Source: Dehalobacter sp. CP
Lineage (GTDB): Bacteria; Bacillota_B; Desulfitobacteriia; Desulfitobacteriales; Syntrophobotulaceae
Assembly (NCBI GenBank): GCA_009910795.1
Contig: VMEE01000087.1
Span: forward strand, 1 to 64,000
DNA: 64,000 nt
Direction of reading: 5' to 3'
Shown: positions 1-7,914 of the stretch, one piece after another
Numbering within the stretch: position 1 is the stretch's first letter
Layout of the letters: each line of letters begins with the position of its first letter
Notes under the pieces: generated by a model
Database searches by the model: none
The model's input: the letters and a program-made list of their open reading frames with translations, nothing else
Told to the model about the DNA's origin: nothing
Made by a program: the position numbers and the translations under genes

Positions 1-762
1 AAGCTGAATTTTTCTGGGATTTCGTTACTTAGAGACGCTCAGATAAGCTTTCCTGGCAGTTTGGCGATAAGTTCTCGGCTTTTTCTCTTGTTTGCCGTTA
101 GCACTGCGAAGGGTATCGATGATCTCTTCGAGTTTTTCCCTCGCTTCATTGAGCAAACCCAGATCAGTCAGATTTTTAATATCTGCCGGGATGCAGGTTG
201 CATTCAGAATCAAGGTTCCTTGATTGCCTTGTGGTTCTTTCGGCTGTTCGGCTTCCTTTACTTTTGCGGAATCGACATTGCCAGAGCCGCCTTAATAATC
301 GGTATGATTGTCGTGATCATCGTCATCTTTCTTTGATTCAGCGTCTTCAGTTACTTGAGCTGATGCCAATGCTCTGACAATACGCTCATTAATCTTATCC
401 AAACGGTCTTTTTTAAACCGTTTACGAAACTTAACCAACGCTACTGGCGTAAAAACCGGAGTTAGTTGATATTCTTTTAAGCCGATGAAGTACTGTAGGT
501 ATGGATTTTCTGTTATCTGGTGCACCAATTCCCGGTCTGTGTACCCACAACGAGTCTGGATGATCAAAGAGCCCAAGGCCATACGGACAGGTTTGGCGAC
601 CTTGCCGCGATCACTGGGAAACATGAAGGCATAATCTTTTCCAAATTCATCCCAAGGTATGAGTTTGGCCAATTTAACCCAGCGGTTTTCGGCGCTCATC
701 TTGCCCGAAAACGGCAGCATAAAATCATCTAAGGTTAGTTGTGGATCAGGTTTGCGGTACAT
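1..762 (-). pseudogene. IS5-type transposase, interrupted and running off the left edge
   Basis: The reading frame starts at ATG 762 (GGAGGAG just upstream) and encodes the N-terminal domain of an IS5/IS4-superfamily transposase, with the typical early segment PDPQLTLDDFMLPF and the GYTDRELVHQI region. An in-frame TAA at 292-294 stops it after about 156 residues, yet the same frame continues without shift through residues that still look like transposase (GTLILNATCIPADI, the region expected to hold the first catalytic Asp). A second in-frame TAA lies at 25-27, after which the frame again continues (RNPRKIQL). Both stops could arise from Gln codons by one C-to-T change. The C-terminal half lies outside the window. 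I infer an inactive insertion sequence copy; readthrough is possible but unlikely with two stops. Confidence 0.75.
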
Positions 763-900
763 TTTCTCCTCCAAGTGCGAGGTTTTTCGGGGTTTTTTCT
801 CTATTCTCTTACACTTAAATTCGCCAGAAGTACCGTCAAACCCCTTGTTATTACTGAATTTTCTCGATCTTTAGCAAGCCCTACTTATTTTTTTAAGTAA
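763..900. other. spacer between IS remnant and rdhA1
   Basis: This stretch probably contains the outer end of the insertion sequence, but I cannot show a terminal inverted repeat because the other end lies outside the window. Just past the rdhA stop an AT-rich dyad (TTACTT, seven A, TAAGTA near 885-902) could act as a weak terminator. Confidence 0.3.
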
Positions 901-2169
901 TTATCTATTCCACCAGTTTCTTATACCCTTATCATTAAATGATTTATCAAAACCAAAAGTAGACTCAGGTCTACTGAATTCTGCAACTGCCAGGGTTTGA
1001 GCCAAATCATGATGAATGTTTTGTGGTGTATTAAAAGGACATACAGTGATGCATCTGAAACAGTCTAGGGAATTATCAACCCAAAACTGAAAACACTTTT
1101 CAGCATTGGTATACCATTTGTCTATTCCCTGAGAATTGGAAATATTTATTCCTTTAAAAGTCGTTCCCTCTTCCATAGAAATCGCTTTAGACGGACAAGC
1201 TTCCGCACATTTCTTACATGAAGTACAGAATTCTTTAATTCCAAAAGTTATTGGCTTATCAGGCTTTAGCTCAAGCTCGGTAAATATTTTGCATATCCCT
1301 ATACGAGATCCATGCTCTCTTGTGATTAAAAGCCCATTCCTACCACATTCCCCCAAGCCAGCCATAATAGCAAGTGGTACACTAAGGGCAGTATCGTTAC
1401 CGCACGGTATTGCCCTATACCCCAAATGCCTGATAAATGTAGCTACTTTATACGCGGTTTCAGCCATACGAGAATATGCTAAACCCTTTGCTGACACGGT
1501 TATTCCAGAAAAAGACTCACCATTCGATTTATAATCTATTTCTATTGCTATTACTATTACACTTTTCGGTTTAAAAGGAAAATCTACAGGCATGCTTTCT
1601 TTTTTTAGTAGATGATATAAATTCGAATATACCCACCTCTCGTCATAATCAGCTATCCCAACCAGACTAGCACCTAAGAACTGAGCAGCCTTTTTTATTA
1701 TCCCGGAGGTTTCTTCAGGGTTATTAAATTCTCTCTTATTTATGTTAGGTTCTATATCCCACTGGTATAAGCCCTGGTTAGGGATTCCAAACTGACTTCC
1801 TGCTGCAGCATAATCATTAACAATCCATGAAGCTATGCATTGGGCATAATCTATAGGAGTAAATCCCTGTTCTTCCAGAGGTGGAAGAATACCCTTAATA
1901 CTTGACTCTAGTTTTATAGAGGCATGCTCAATTTTAGAATCCCAAACCCCACGATTATAAACCGTGTATTTTTGGTTGAAACGCCGATATTTATCTGTTA
2001 TTTCAAGAGGTAAGTCATCATGAATTTGGATTTCTGTCTTAGCTTCCCAAGGAGACTTCTGAGTACTCCCTGAAGAGCAATTATCATTTCCCATAGGCTC
2101 GCTATGATTTACTCTGCCTTTTTCCGGTTTGAACGTATGCTCATCTTTTTTATCTGATTCAGGTTTCAT
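901..2169 (-). CDS. reductive dehalogenase RdhA-like protein without Tat signal, altered active site
   Basis: A 422-residue RdhA-family protein (corrinoid plus two 4Fe-4S clusters). It has the family block DYDERWVY (175-181), the candidate proton donor Tyr232 in YSRM, Asn258 in PCGND, a first cluster motif CxxCxxCxxxCP (315-326) and a second C-x10-C-x2-C-x3-CP set (359-378). AGGAGGAG eight bases before ATG fixes the start, and the 60-residue N-terminus is hydrophilic with no twin-arginine motif or hydrophobic stretch, so the product should stay in the cytoplasm. Position 291, which aligns with the catalytic Arg of PceA by spacing (26 and 59 residues after the Tyr and in the GPxxR segment), is Gly (codon GGG). 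It is the second gene after the rdhA at 2235-3299, 65 bases apart, with no rdhB nearby. Family assignment is firm; dehalogenase activity is doubtful. Confidence 0.9.
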   Translation of the reverse strand: MKPESDKKDEHTFKPEKGRVNHSEPMGNDNCSSGSTQKSPWEAKTEIQIHDDLPLEITDKYRRFNQKYTVYNRGVWDSKIEHASIKLESSIKGILPPLEEQGFTPIDYAQCIASWIVNDYAAAGSQFGIPNQGLYQWDIEPNINKREFNNPEETSGIIKKAAQFLGASLVGIADYDERWVYSNLYHLLKKESMPVDFPFKPKSVIVIAIEIDYKSNGESFSGITVSAKGLAYSRMAETAYKVATFIRHLGYRAIPCGNDTALSVPLAIMAGLGECGRNGLLITREHGSRIGICKIFTELELKPDKPITFGIKEFCTSCKKCAEACPSKAISMEEGTTFKGINISNSQGIDKWYTNAEKCFQFWVDNSLDCFRCITVCPFNTPQNIHHDLAQTLAVAEFSRPESTFGFDKSFNDKGIRNWWNR

Positions 2170-2234
2170 CTTCGAACTCCTCCTCTCAATAATTCAAGAA
2201 TATAAAGAGATTAGATACAGGATTACGGCTACTA

Positions 2235-3299
2235 TTATCCCCAAATAGATTTTGTTAACTTCTGTGTCAACCCATGATGCCAGCTAGCCCATTTATTATA
2301 AGGGCAACAGGCAATACAGTTAATACAGTCATCACCATTTATAGCCCAAAACTCAAAACAACTCTCTGGATTGGTATACCACTTGAGGATTCCCGGAGAG
2401 TTAGATATACTTGGCCCCACCATTGTCGGCCTTGGTTCGAAGGTTATAGCACCCGCCGGACAAGACTGAGCACATTTTCTACATTTCATACAAAACTTGC
2501 TAACTCCGAAAGATATAGGCTTGTCAGGTTTTAAGGGAAGATCTGTAAATATTTTAAACAGTCTTACTCTGGGACCATATTGAGGCGTAATAAGCATACC
2601 ACTTCTGCCCATTTCACCTAATCCCGCTTGCACAGCTATTGGAATACTTAATGCCGTGTCATTCCCGCAAGGGATCGCATTGTATCCAAGCATACGAAGA
2701 AAAGTTGCCAGTTTTTTTCCTATTTCACCCATACGAGAGTATCCAAGTCCTATCGCTGCGCAGGCAATTAAGGAAGGAGAAGTCATACAGGCATCTTGAT
2801 CCATTTCTATTCCTAAAACGATGACACTTTTTACCTTGAAGGGAAATTCAGGTGGAACACTCTCTCTAGAAGAAAAATCGTACCAAGTACCATACACCCA
2901 TCTTTCATCGTAAGGGGCTATTCCCACTAAATCAGTGCCAAAAAACTTTGCGGTACTCTTTACAATTTTAGAAGCTTCTTCTGGATTATTGAATCTTGTT
3001 GTTTTCTCACTTTTTTCTCCACACCAATCGTAGAACCCGAGATTTGCTCGACCTAATTCATTATTGGGCGTATATGCAAAACAAACAGACCAAGCCGCTG
3101 TCTTTAATGCCTCTTCTAATTGTGTATACCCCTCAGAACCCCTGGGTGGTTTAAGATTATAATGTCCTTCTTCAAATCTCTCGCGGACAGGGATAATCTC
3201 TTTGTCCCAAAATCCCCGAACGAATACAGTTAACTTCTGGTCCATTCTTCTGTAATCTTTGGATATTACTATTGGCATCGTATTTTGTTCAATAATCAT
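2235..3299 (-). CDS. reductive dehalogenase RdhA-like protein without Tat signal
   Basis: A 354-residue RdhA-family protein lacking the whole leader: it begins at the equivalent of the mature domain (KDYRRMDQK at 14-22), and an in-frame stop lies upstream of the ATG, so no Tat signal is hidden. Active-site residues are present: Tyr187 (GYSRM), Asn213 (PCGND) and Arg246 (GPRVR). The cluster motifs are CxxCxxCxxxCP (270-281) and C314, C325, C328, C332-P. The ribosome binding site is a G-run (GTGGGGG) about nine bases before ATG. It is the promoter-proximal gene of a two-gene rdhA operon, divergent from the CRP/FNR regulator at 3512. Without export signal or RdhB anchor it would be a soluble cytoplasmic enzyme; the substrate cannot be told from sequence. 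Confidence 0.9.
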   Translation of the reverse strand: MIIEQNTMPIVISKDYRRMDQKLTVFVRGFWDKEIIPVRERFEEGHYNLKPPRGSEGYTQLEEALKTAAWSVCFAYTPNNELGRANLGFYDWCGEKSEKTTRFNNPEEASKIVKSTAKFFGTDLVGIAPYDERWVYGTWYDFSSRESVPPEFPFKVKSVIVLGIEMDQDACMTSPSLIACAAIGLGYSRMGEIGKKLATFLRMLGYNAIPCGNDTALSIPIAVQAGLGEMGRSGMLITPQYGPRVRLFKIFTDLPLKPDKPISFGVSKFCMKCRKCAQSCPAGAITFEPRPTMVGPSISNSPGILKWYTNPESCFEFWAINGDDCINCIACCPYNKWASWHHGLTQKLTKSIWG

Positions 3300-3511
3300 G
3301 AATAAACCCCCACTTCTAGAACTCAGGTTTCTTCACATTCTGCACTTGGTTTCTTATGCTCCCTGAAAAACGAATCCAGAGAATACATTAGATTCAAATA
3401 AAATAGCGTCCCTGATAAGTTTATTATATATTGTTTTCCTATAGCTTATATAAGAATTATGATAATATTATAGTAATGGCCTTTAGATCATAATCTGTGA
3501 GGTACAAAGAC
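3300..3511. promoter_or_regulatory. divergent rdhA / CRP-FNR regulator control region
   Basis: This AT-rich region separates the divergent rdhA pair and the regulator. It holds a perfect 10-bp palindrome CTTATATAAG (3445-3454) and, four bases on, an 18-bp imperfect dyad TATGATAATATTATAGTA (3458-3475, 7 of 9 positions matched). A TATAAT on the minus strand (in ATATATAATAAAC, about 3421-3430) could be the rdhA -10 box, and no good -35 stands 17 bases upstream, as expected of an activator-dependent promoter. The palindromes are candidate RdhK/CprK-type sites, though they do not match the published dehalobox TTAAT-N4-ATTAA. Confidence 0.5.
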
Positions 3512-4189
3512 ATGAACACTAGAGATTTTTCTTCCCCATATCTAGGTCCTGACAAAGTACCTGCCTTCTTCGAGCAGATCGGTAATAAGATACGTTATAA
3601 GAAAGGCGAAATCATTGTTTCTGCAGATGATGAAATGAAAGATATTTACATTATTCTAAAGGGTAAAGCAAAGCAGTATGCAATATCCAAAGAAGGTCGA
3701 GAAAAGATATTGTTTATTCTCGAACCAGGTGGTATGATTGGAGACCTTTCCATTTCAGAAAAGAAAGAGACTGGTTTTTATGTAGAAGCCATGGAAAGCC
3801 TAGAACTAATAAAATTAACCTTTAAAGATTTACAAGAAGCTCTCTATAAGTATCCTGAATTCAACCTATATATTCTCTCTTCTTTAAGCAAAAAAGCTCA
3901 AAACCTAGTTGTTCAGTTAGAAGACAATTGTTTTAAAGATGCCGAGACCAGAGTATGTGAAATGCTTATTAAACTAGCTTTCTATGAAGGAAAAATGGAT
4001 ACAAGTAGTTATACAATCACTTTCCGCACAAGCCAGCAGTTCATAAGTGATATGGTTGGAATAAACAGGATAACAACTGTTCGGATAATAAAGAATCTGA
4101 GAGAAATGGGACTCTTGGATGTAAAAGGATCTAACTATATCATAAACGATATTTCTCTGTTGGAGATGTATGCTATTAAGGATTGTTAG
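3512..4189 (+). CDS. CRP/FNR-family regulator (RdhK/CprK-like)
   Basis: A 225-residue transcription factor with an N-terminal cyclic-nucleotide-type beta-barrel (about 27-110), a dimer helix (about 112-140) and a C-terminal winged helix whose recognition region is SQQFISDMVGINRITTVRI (174-192). I choose ATG 3512 because GAGG stands nine bases before it; a GTG at 3497 would include that site. In organohalide respirers such proteins bind halogenated substrates and activate nearby rdh genes; divergence from the rdhA pair supports this role here. No FNR-like N-terminal Cys cluster is present, with Cys only at 140, 149 and 225. Its last codons overlap the decayed MarR gene on the other strand. The ligand is unknown. 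Confidence 0.85.
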   Translation: MNTRDFSSPYLGPDKVPAFFEQIGNKIRYKKGEIIVSADDEMKDIYIILKGKAKQYAISKEGREKILFILEPGGMIGDLSISEKKETGFYVEAMESLELIKLTFKDLQEALYKYPEFNLYILSSLSKKAQNLVVQLEDNCFKDAETRVCEMLIKLAFYEGKMDTSSYTITFRTSQQFISDMVGINRITTVRIIKNLREMGLLDVKGSNYIINDISLLEMYAIKDC

Positions 4190-4605
4190 TTTCATCTTTA
4201 GCAAGTTGGTTACTATTGACGTACATTTTTATTAATACACGAACAAACATTTCTATTTGAGCTGAAGCTAAATCCTTAAAAAGTATCGATTTAATTTTAT
4301 CCACGTAAGCTTCAAAGCCATCAATAAACTGATTTCCCATATCTATACAATACAATTTTTATCCATTCATTGACTTGGCGCACGATATAACCCTTATTTT
4401 CTAAAATATTGATCGCATTTGTCACACTAGCTTTACCAACATTTTTCATCTTGGCGATTTCATTTTGGTGAGTTGCGATAATCTTAAAATACTCAATTTG
4501 ACCGTGTCCAATGCCTAGCAGAGCTACCTTCTCTTCCAGGTATTTATTCATATTGTACGTTAGACCGCGAATATCTTACCTATTCTCTTAGATCCATTGC
4601 TCCTC
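4176..4605 (-). pseudogene. decayed MarR-family regulator
   Basis: Two frames on the minus strand together resemble a MarR protein. Frame one (from about 4580 to 4321) gives the helix and winged-helix core MNKYLEEKVALLGIGHGQ and ASVTNAINILENKGYIVRQV, then runs into unrelated residues. Another frame, starting at ATG 4340 and ending at 4176 (54 residues, MGNQFIDGFEAYVDKIKSI and on), gives the C-terminal dimer helices. The wing that normally joins them (the DRR-type segment) is missing, so a frameshift or small deletion lies near 4335-4370. An upstream stop (TAA) precedes the core, where a real MarR would have another 20-30 residues. Its 3' end overlaps the regulator gene on the plus strand. I infer a dead regulator of the former neighbourhood. 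Confidence 0.65.
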
Positions 4606-4681
4606 CTTAATTTCAATTTATTATTTCATAGCTCGAACTTAGTGATGGATAACGCACTAAGCTTACTAGAACATCAGAATT

Positions 4682-5190
4682 CTACCTCTTCATAAACCTT
4701 TCTTTAATTCTATCATAGTGACCATTAAGAAATACACACTCTTTAATACACGTTGAGTAGCCTTCAGAAAAAGGCACCATACATTTTTCCAAATTGATAA
4801 ATACTTTCGATCCATCCTTGTGGATCTTTGGTTCTTTATATATTACCCCTGCTGGACATTTAGCCACACATCTGTCACAAGTATCTCAGAAATCACTTAT
4901 CCACATGTGTTCATTCTTTTTTTGCTATCGGCAAATTATCCACATCGATAAAGACTGCTGCCAGTCTGACACAGCGTCCATGTTCCGGGGTGATCAATAA
5001 ACCATTTTTTCTTACTGCCCCTAAGTTAGCATCCTGTGCCACAGGAAAGGTACAGATATCACCACCAATAGCAGGTCTTGGATGGCAATTATATTAACGC
5101 TTTTTCCTTGCTCATCATAGGTTCGGAAAATCTCTGTCCCGGATTCCATTAATAAGATCCTTATTCATTTCCATCGTTATCATCATGGCA
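4682..5190 (-). pseudogene. decayed QueG/RdhA-superfamily double 4Fe-4S protein
   Basis: Fragments of an iron-sulfur reductase are readable: an IGGDICTFPVAQDANLGAVR segment, LLITPEHGRCVRLAAVF (equivalent to the GPRVR block of RdhA), DNLPIAK, then the cluster motif CDRCVAKCPAG and a C-terminal second Cys set (CMVPFSEGYSTCIKEC). A frameshift lies in the poly-A run near 4920 and an in-frame TGA at about 4888 replaces what should be the first Cys of the CxxCxxCxxxCP cluster. Only the last 61 codons (to 4682) remain open. By its compact EHG-xxVR segment it resembles QueG-like or soluble reductase homologues more than respiratory RdhA; exact family is uncertain. Not functional as it stands. Confidence 0.65.
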
Positions 5191-5194
5191 TTAT

Positions 5195-5599
5195 TAAATA
5201 AGATACCTTGCCGTCAATAAGGCCAAAGCCTTTTAACATTTTAAATTCTTTAAACAGCTGCTTTATTGCCGTTTTATTATCTTTCATAAAGGCTGACAGA
5301 GTTCCATGATCGAGTGTTATTTTTCCAATTAGCCACATCTTGTTGCTTCAGCTTCCATGACTCGCGATGACCTTATTTTGTTCATGTAGCAGTAGAGATA
5401 TATTTAAGCAAATCGTTTCTTCGATATGGCTTTTGGCCTGCTTTTTGACCAAAGTATACTTTAAATCCTATTTCCTCTAAATTTAAACTATCCACAAAGG
5501 CGTTAATTACTCTTACCGGATTTTTTTGCTGACATAATCCTCTAAAGTATCGGGAAACAAATTTATTTGATTTCTTTCTTCACCTTCTATATACCCCAT
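5195..5599 (-). pseudogene. IS1182-type transposase N-terminal remnant
   Basis: From ATG 5599 the minus strand reads MGYIEGEERNQINLFPDTL, a typical IS1182-family transposase start. A frameshift in a run of A near 5530 moves the match into another frame (NPVRVINAFVDSLNLEEIGF, then GQKPYRRNDLLKY), and further shifts and stops follow (NKIRSSRVMEAEATR and GLIDGKV can still be recognised near 5360 and 5215). The catalytic DDE part is missing; the fragment abuts the iron-sulfur pseudogene. It is an old, truncated insertion sequence. Confidence 0.65.
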
Positions 5600-5744
5600 G
5601 CTATCACTCCCATCTCTTTGTATATATTCGACAGTGATAGCTGTCTTCTTCCTTTATTTGGTGATATTTCTCATAATTGTTAGACAGTCTGGCGAGCGGA
5701 GTATCTGTGCGAGGCTACAGACACCCAAAAAAGAAAACACCTCA

Positions 5745-6935
5745 CTATTTCAGCTTATCCAGAAAACGATGTAGCCTTCTCATACCTTCAGTTATCTGTT
5801 CCGAAGAACTTGCATAAGAGATTCGTAAATACCCCGGCGCCAGGAAAGCACTGCCGGGTACGACGGCAACCAGTTCGGAATCAAGCAGTCTATTACAGAA
5901 TCCGATATCATCCTTGATCTTCTGTCCTTCAAAGGACATTCCGATACAGTTCTTAATATTTAGAAAAACATAAAAGGCACCTTCAGGTTCCGGAAACGAG
6001 ATGTGCGGCATTTTACGCAAAAGTCCGCAGATCAGATCCCGTCTGTCACTAAAAGCTGCCTTCATTCTCAGTAAATCTTCCCCGCTTTCCCGCATCGCCC
6101 CGACTGCAGCCCATTGGGCAATGGAGCAGGCATTCGAGGTCAGATGGCTTTGAAACGAATTAATCTTGGATGACAATTCGAGCGGAGCAATCGAATAACC
6201 GATCCGCCAGCCTGTCATCGCATAGGCTTTGCTTACCCCGTTGATGATGATCGTCCGTGAAGCCAGCTCTGGCATAAGCTGCAACGGATTAACATGTTTG
6301 TTCTGACCATAGACCAGCTTCTCATAAATCTCATCCCAAATCAGCCAGAGATCATGCTTCTGGGCGATCTTACCAAGGCCCCTGACGGTCTTTTCGTCAA
6401 ATAGTACCCCTGTCGGATTGGATGGAGAGTTCAACAAAAGTGCAGTGGTTTTGTCCGTGATTGCAGCTTCCACGCGGTCCAATCTTGGCATAAAACCGCT
6501 GTCTTCGGTTTCTACGATCACCGGTCTTCCATCGACAAGATGGATCTGTTCAATATAACTTACCCAGGCAGGTGCAAGCAGGACAATCTCATCCCCCGGA
6601 TCAACAATCGCTGTCAGCGCTTCATATATGCAAGGTTTGGCTCCCGGGCCAACAACTACCTGTCCCGGATCAAATTCCAGACCAAATTCCTTTCGGTAAT
6701 AAGTGCAAATTTCCTGACGAAGCTCAGGAATTCCAGGTGTGGGTGTATAATGGGTTTTCCCTTTTTCCATCGCTTCCGTCGCATACTTGAAAGCGGACGG
6801 CGGGGACACGAAATCTGGTTCCCCGGATCCAAACGAAATAACATTCTTCCCCTGACTCTTTAATTCTTTGGCTTTAGCGTCAACAGCCAATGTAGCAGAC
6901 GGCTTCATGCCCAGAATGCGCTGGGACAGCTTCAT
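5745..6935 (-). CDS. class I aminotransferase (aspartate aminotransferase type)
   Basis: A 396-residue fold-type I PLP enzyme of the AspAT/AAT1 subgroup. Visible are the SPSNPTG loop (170-176), Asp201 in WDEIYEKL that pairs with the pyridine nitrogen, the Schiff-base Lys236 in GVSKAYAMTGWRIGY, and the C-terminal substrate Arg in GYLRISYA. I place the start at ATG 6935 (MKLSQRILGMKPS, the usual family start) because AAAGGA sits nine bases upstream; a GTG six codons earlier lies on that site. It would transaminate Asp/oxaloacetate or a related amino acid pair in the cytosol. It is monocistronic as far as can be seen, facing away from the pseudogene region. Confidence 0.9.
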   Translation of the reverse strand: MKLSQRILGMKPSATLAVDAKAKELKSQGKNVISFGSGEPDFVSPPSAFKYATEAMEKGKTHYTPTPGIPELRQEICTYYRKEFGLEFDPGQVVVGPGAKPCIYEALTAIVDPGDEIVLLAPAWVSYIEQIHLVDGRPVIVETEDSGFMPRLDRVEAAITDKTTALLLNSPSNPTGVLFDEKTVRGLGKIAQKHDLWLIWDEIYEKLVYGQNKHVNPLQLMPELASRTIIINGVSKAYAMTGWRIGYSIAPLELSSKINSFQSHLTSNACSIAQWAAVGAMRESGEDLLRMKAAFSDRRDLICGLLRKMPHISFPEPEGAFYVFLNIKNCIGMSFEGQKIKDDIGFCNRLLDSELVAVVPGSAFLAPGYLRISYASSSEQITEGMRRLHRFLDKLK

Positions 6936-7082
6936 ACTTTCAAATCCTTTCACCTATGGCGTTCTGTATATGATGCAGACATCATGATTGCAGGCATTAT
7001 TATTGAAACTATTTATTATCATATCGTAAACAATCAAAAATTTCATCATATTTCTGCCATTTTAGCAAGATTTTCAACACTT

Positions 7083-7463
7083 TTAGCTCTGATTCTTTCT
7101 TTTGGATTCATAGTCTTCGATAGCTTTTTTCAGGGCCTGGGGACCCAGTACGGAACAATGGACTTTACTTGCCGGCAGACCATTCAACGCATCGAAAACG
7201 TCCCTGCCGCCTATGTCTAAAGCCTCCTCAATACGCTTCCCTTTTACTAAAACCGTAAACATGCTGCTTGCTGCTACAGCCGCGGCACAGCCAAACACCA
7301 GGTAACTAATATCTGTCAGGATACCATCCTTTACTTTCAGATAGATCGTCAGCGAATCTCCGCAGGACACATCCCCGAAGATTCCCTCGGCATCCGCGTT
7401 AGGCATGCTTCCCACATTTTGCGGGCACATAAAATGTTCAATAACTTTATCCGAATAATCCAC
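7083..7463 (-). CDS. NifU/IscU-like iron-sulfur cluster scaffold protein
   Basis: A 126-residue NifU_N/IscU-like scaffold, with the three conserved Cys at 34 (GDVSCGDSL, usually DPxCGD), 59 (VFGCAAAVA) and 103 (HCSVLG) that hold a nascent cluster. I choose the GTG at 7463 because GGAGGA lies six bases before it; an ATG eight codons upstream would bury that site. No cysteine desulfurase (iscS/nifS) is adjacent, which is unusual for isc operons but common for stand-alone scaffolds in clostridia. It could serve the many Fe-S proteins of this organism, including RdhA. The bridging Asp of DPxCGD is replaced by Asp-Val-Ser, with Asp31 retained. Confidence 0.85.
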   Translation of the reverse strand: MDYSDKVIEHFMCPQNVGSMPNADAEGIFGDVSCGDSLTIYLKVKDGILTDISYLVFGCAAAVAASSMFTVLVKGKRIEEALDIGGRDVFDALNGLPASKVHCSVLGPQALKKAIEDYESKRKNQS

Positions 7464-7832
7464 GTTTCTTCCTCCGGTCTCATCCAATCTGTTTTCTCCA
7501 GAATCGTTTCAACCCTTTTGACCTTATATCTCTAATAGTCTACAACCAAAATTCTTTTTTCTCAAGTCTAAACGAGCATTGTCTGAAGAAGAGTGTTCTT
7601 TCATGAGCATAGTATGGCGTGCAGCAGTATTAGCGGCTGCAAATCGATAAAACTATTGCTTCATCCATAAAAAGGATATCTGTCAGACTGTATAGAATTA
7701 TCGATTAATTACCCAATATGTTACTTCTAATCTGTTATCAGATACTTGATATAAGTAACTCTGGGAAACAGAATCAGTTTAACATTCCCTTTAAGTATTG
7801 ACAGCCTGATCTCTGAAAACATAAAAAAGAAG
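7464..7832. other. non-coding gap
   Basis: About 370 bases without a convincing gene. The upstream 80 bases should contain the promoter of the NifU-like gene. I see no tRNA, repeat or conserved RNA element in the rest. Confidence 0.4.
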
Positions 7833-7865
7833 GCGTAACGACTTTGATAGAGTTTGGTCACGCCC
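7833..7865 (-). terminator. terminator of the argCJBD operon
   Basis: On the minus strand GGCGTGAC pairs with GTTACGCC (one G-U pair) around a 17-base loop and is followed by TTCTTTTTTA. It lies 50 bases past the argD stop, so it is a good rho-independent terminator for the arginine operon. Confidence 0.8.
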
Positions 7866-7914
7866 TCCCTTTTTATTCATTTTAATCTGTTGGTTGTTAT
7901 TATCTTATCTGTTC

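Noticed and set aside
3300..3511. Classical dehalobox TTAAT-N4-ATTAA
   Set aside because: Searched by eye here and upstream of rdhABC; no convincing match, only other dyads.
4890..5190. Possible intact 4Fe-4S reductase read through the broken frames
   Set aside because: At least one frameshift and one nonsense codon interrupt it, the latter at a cluster Cys.
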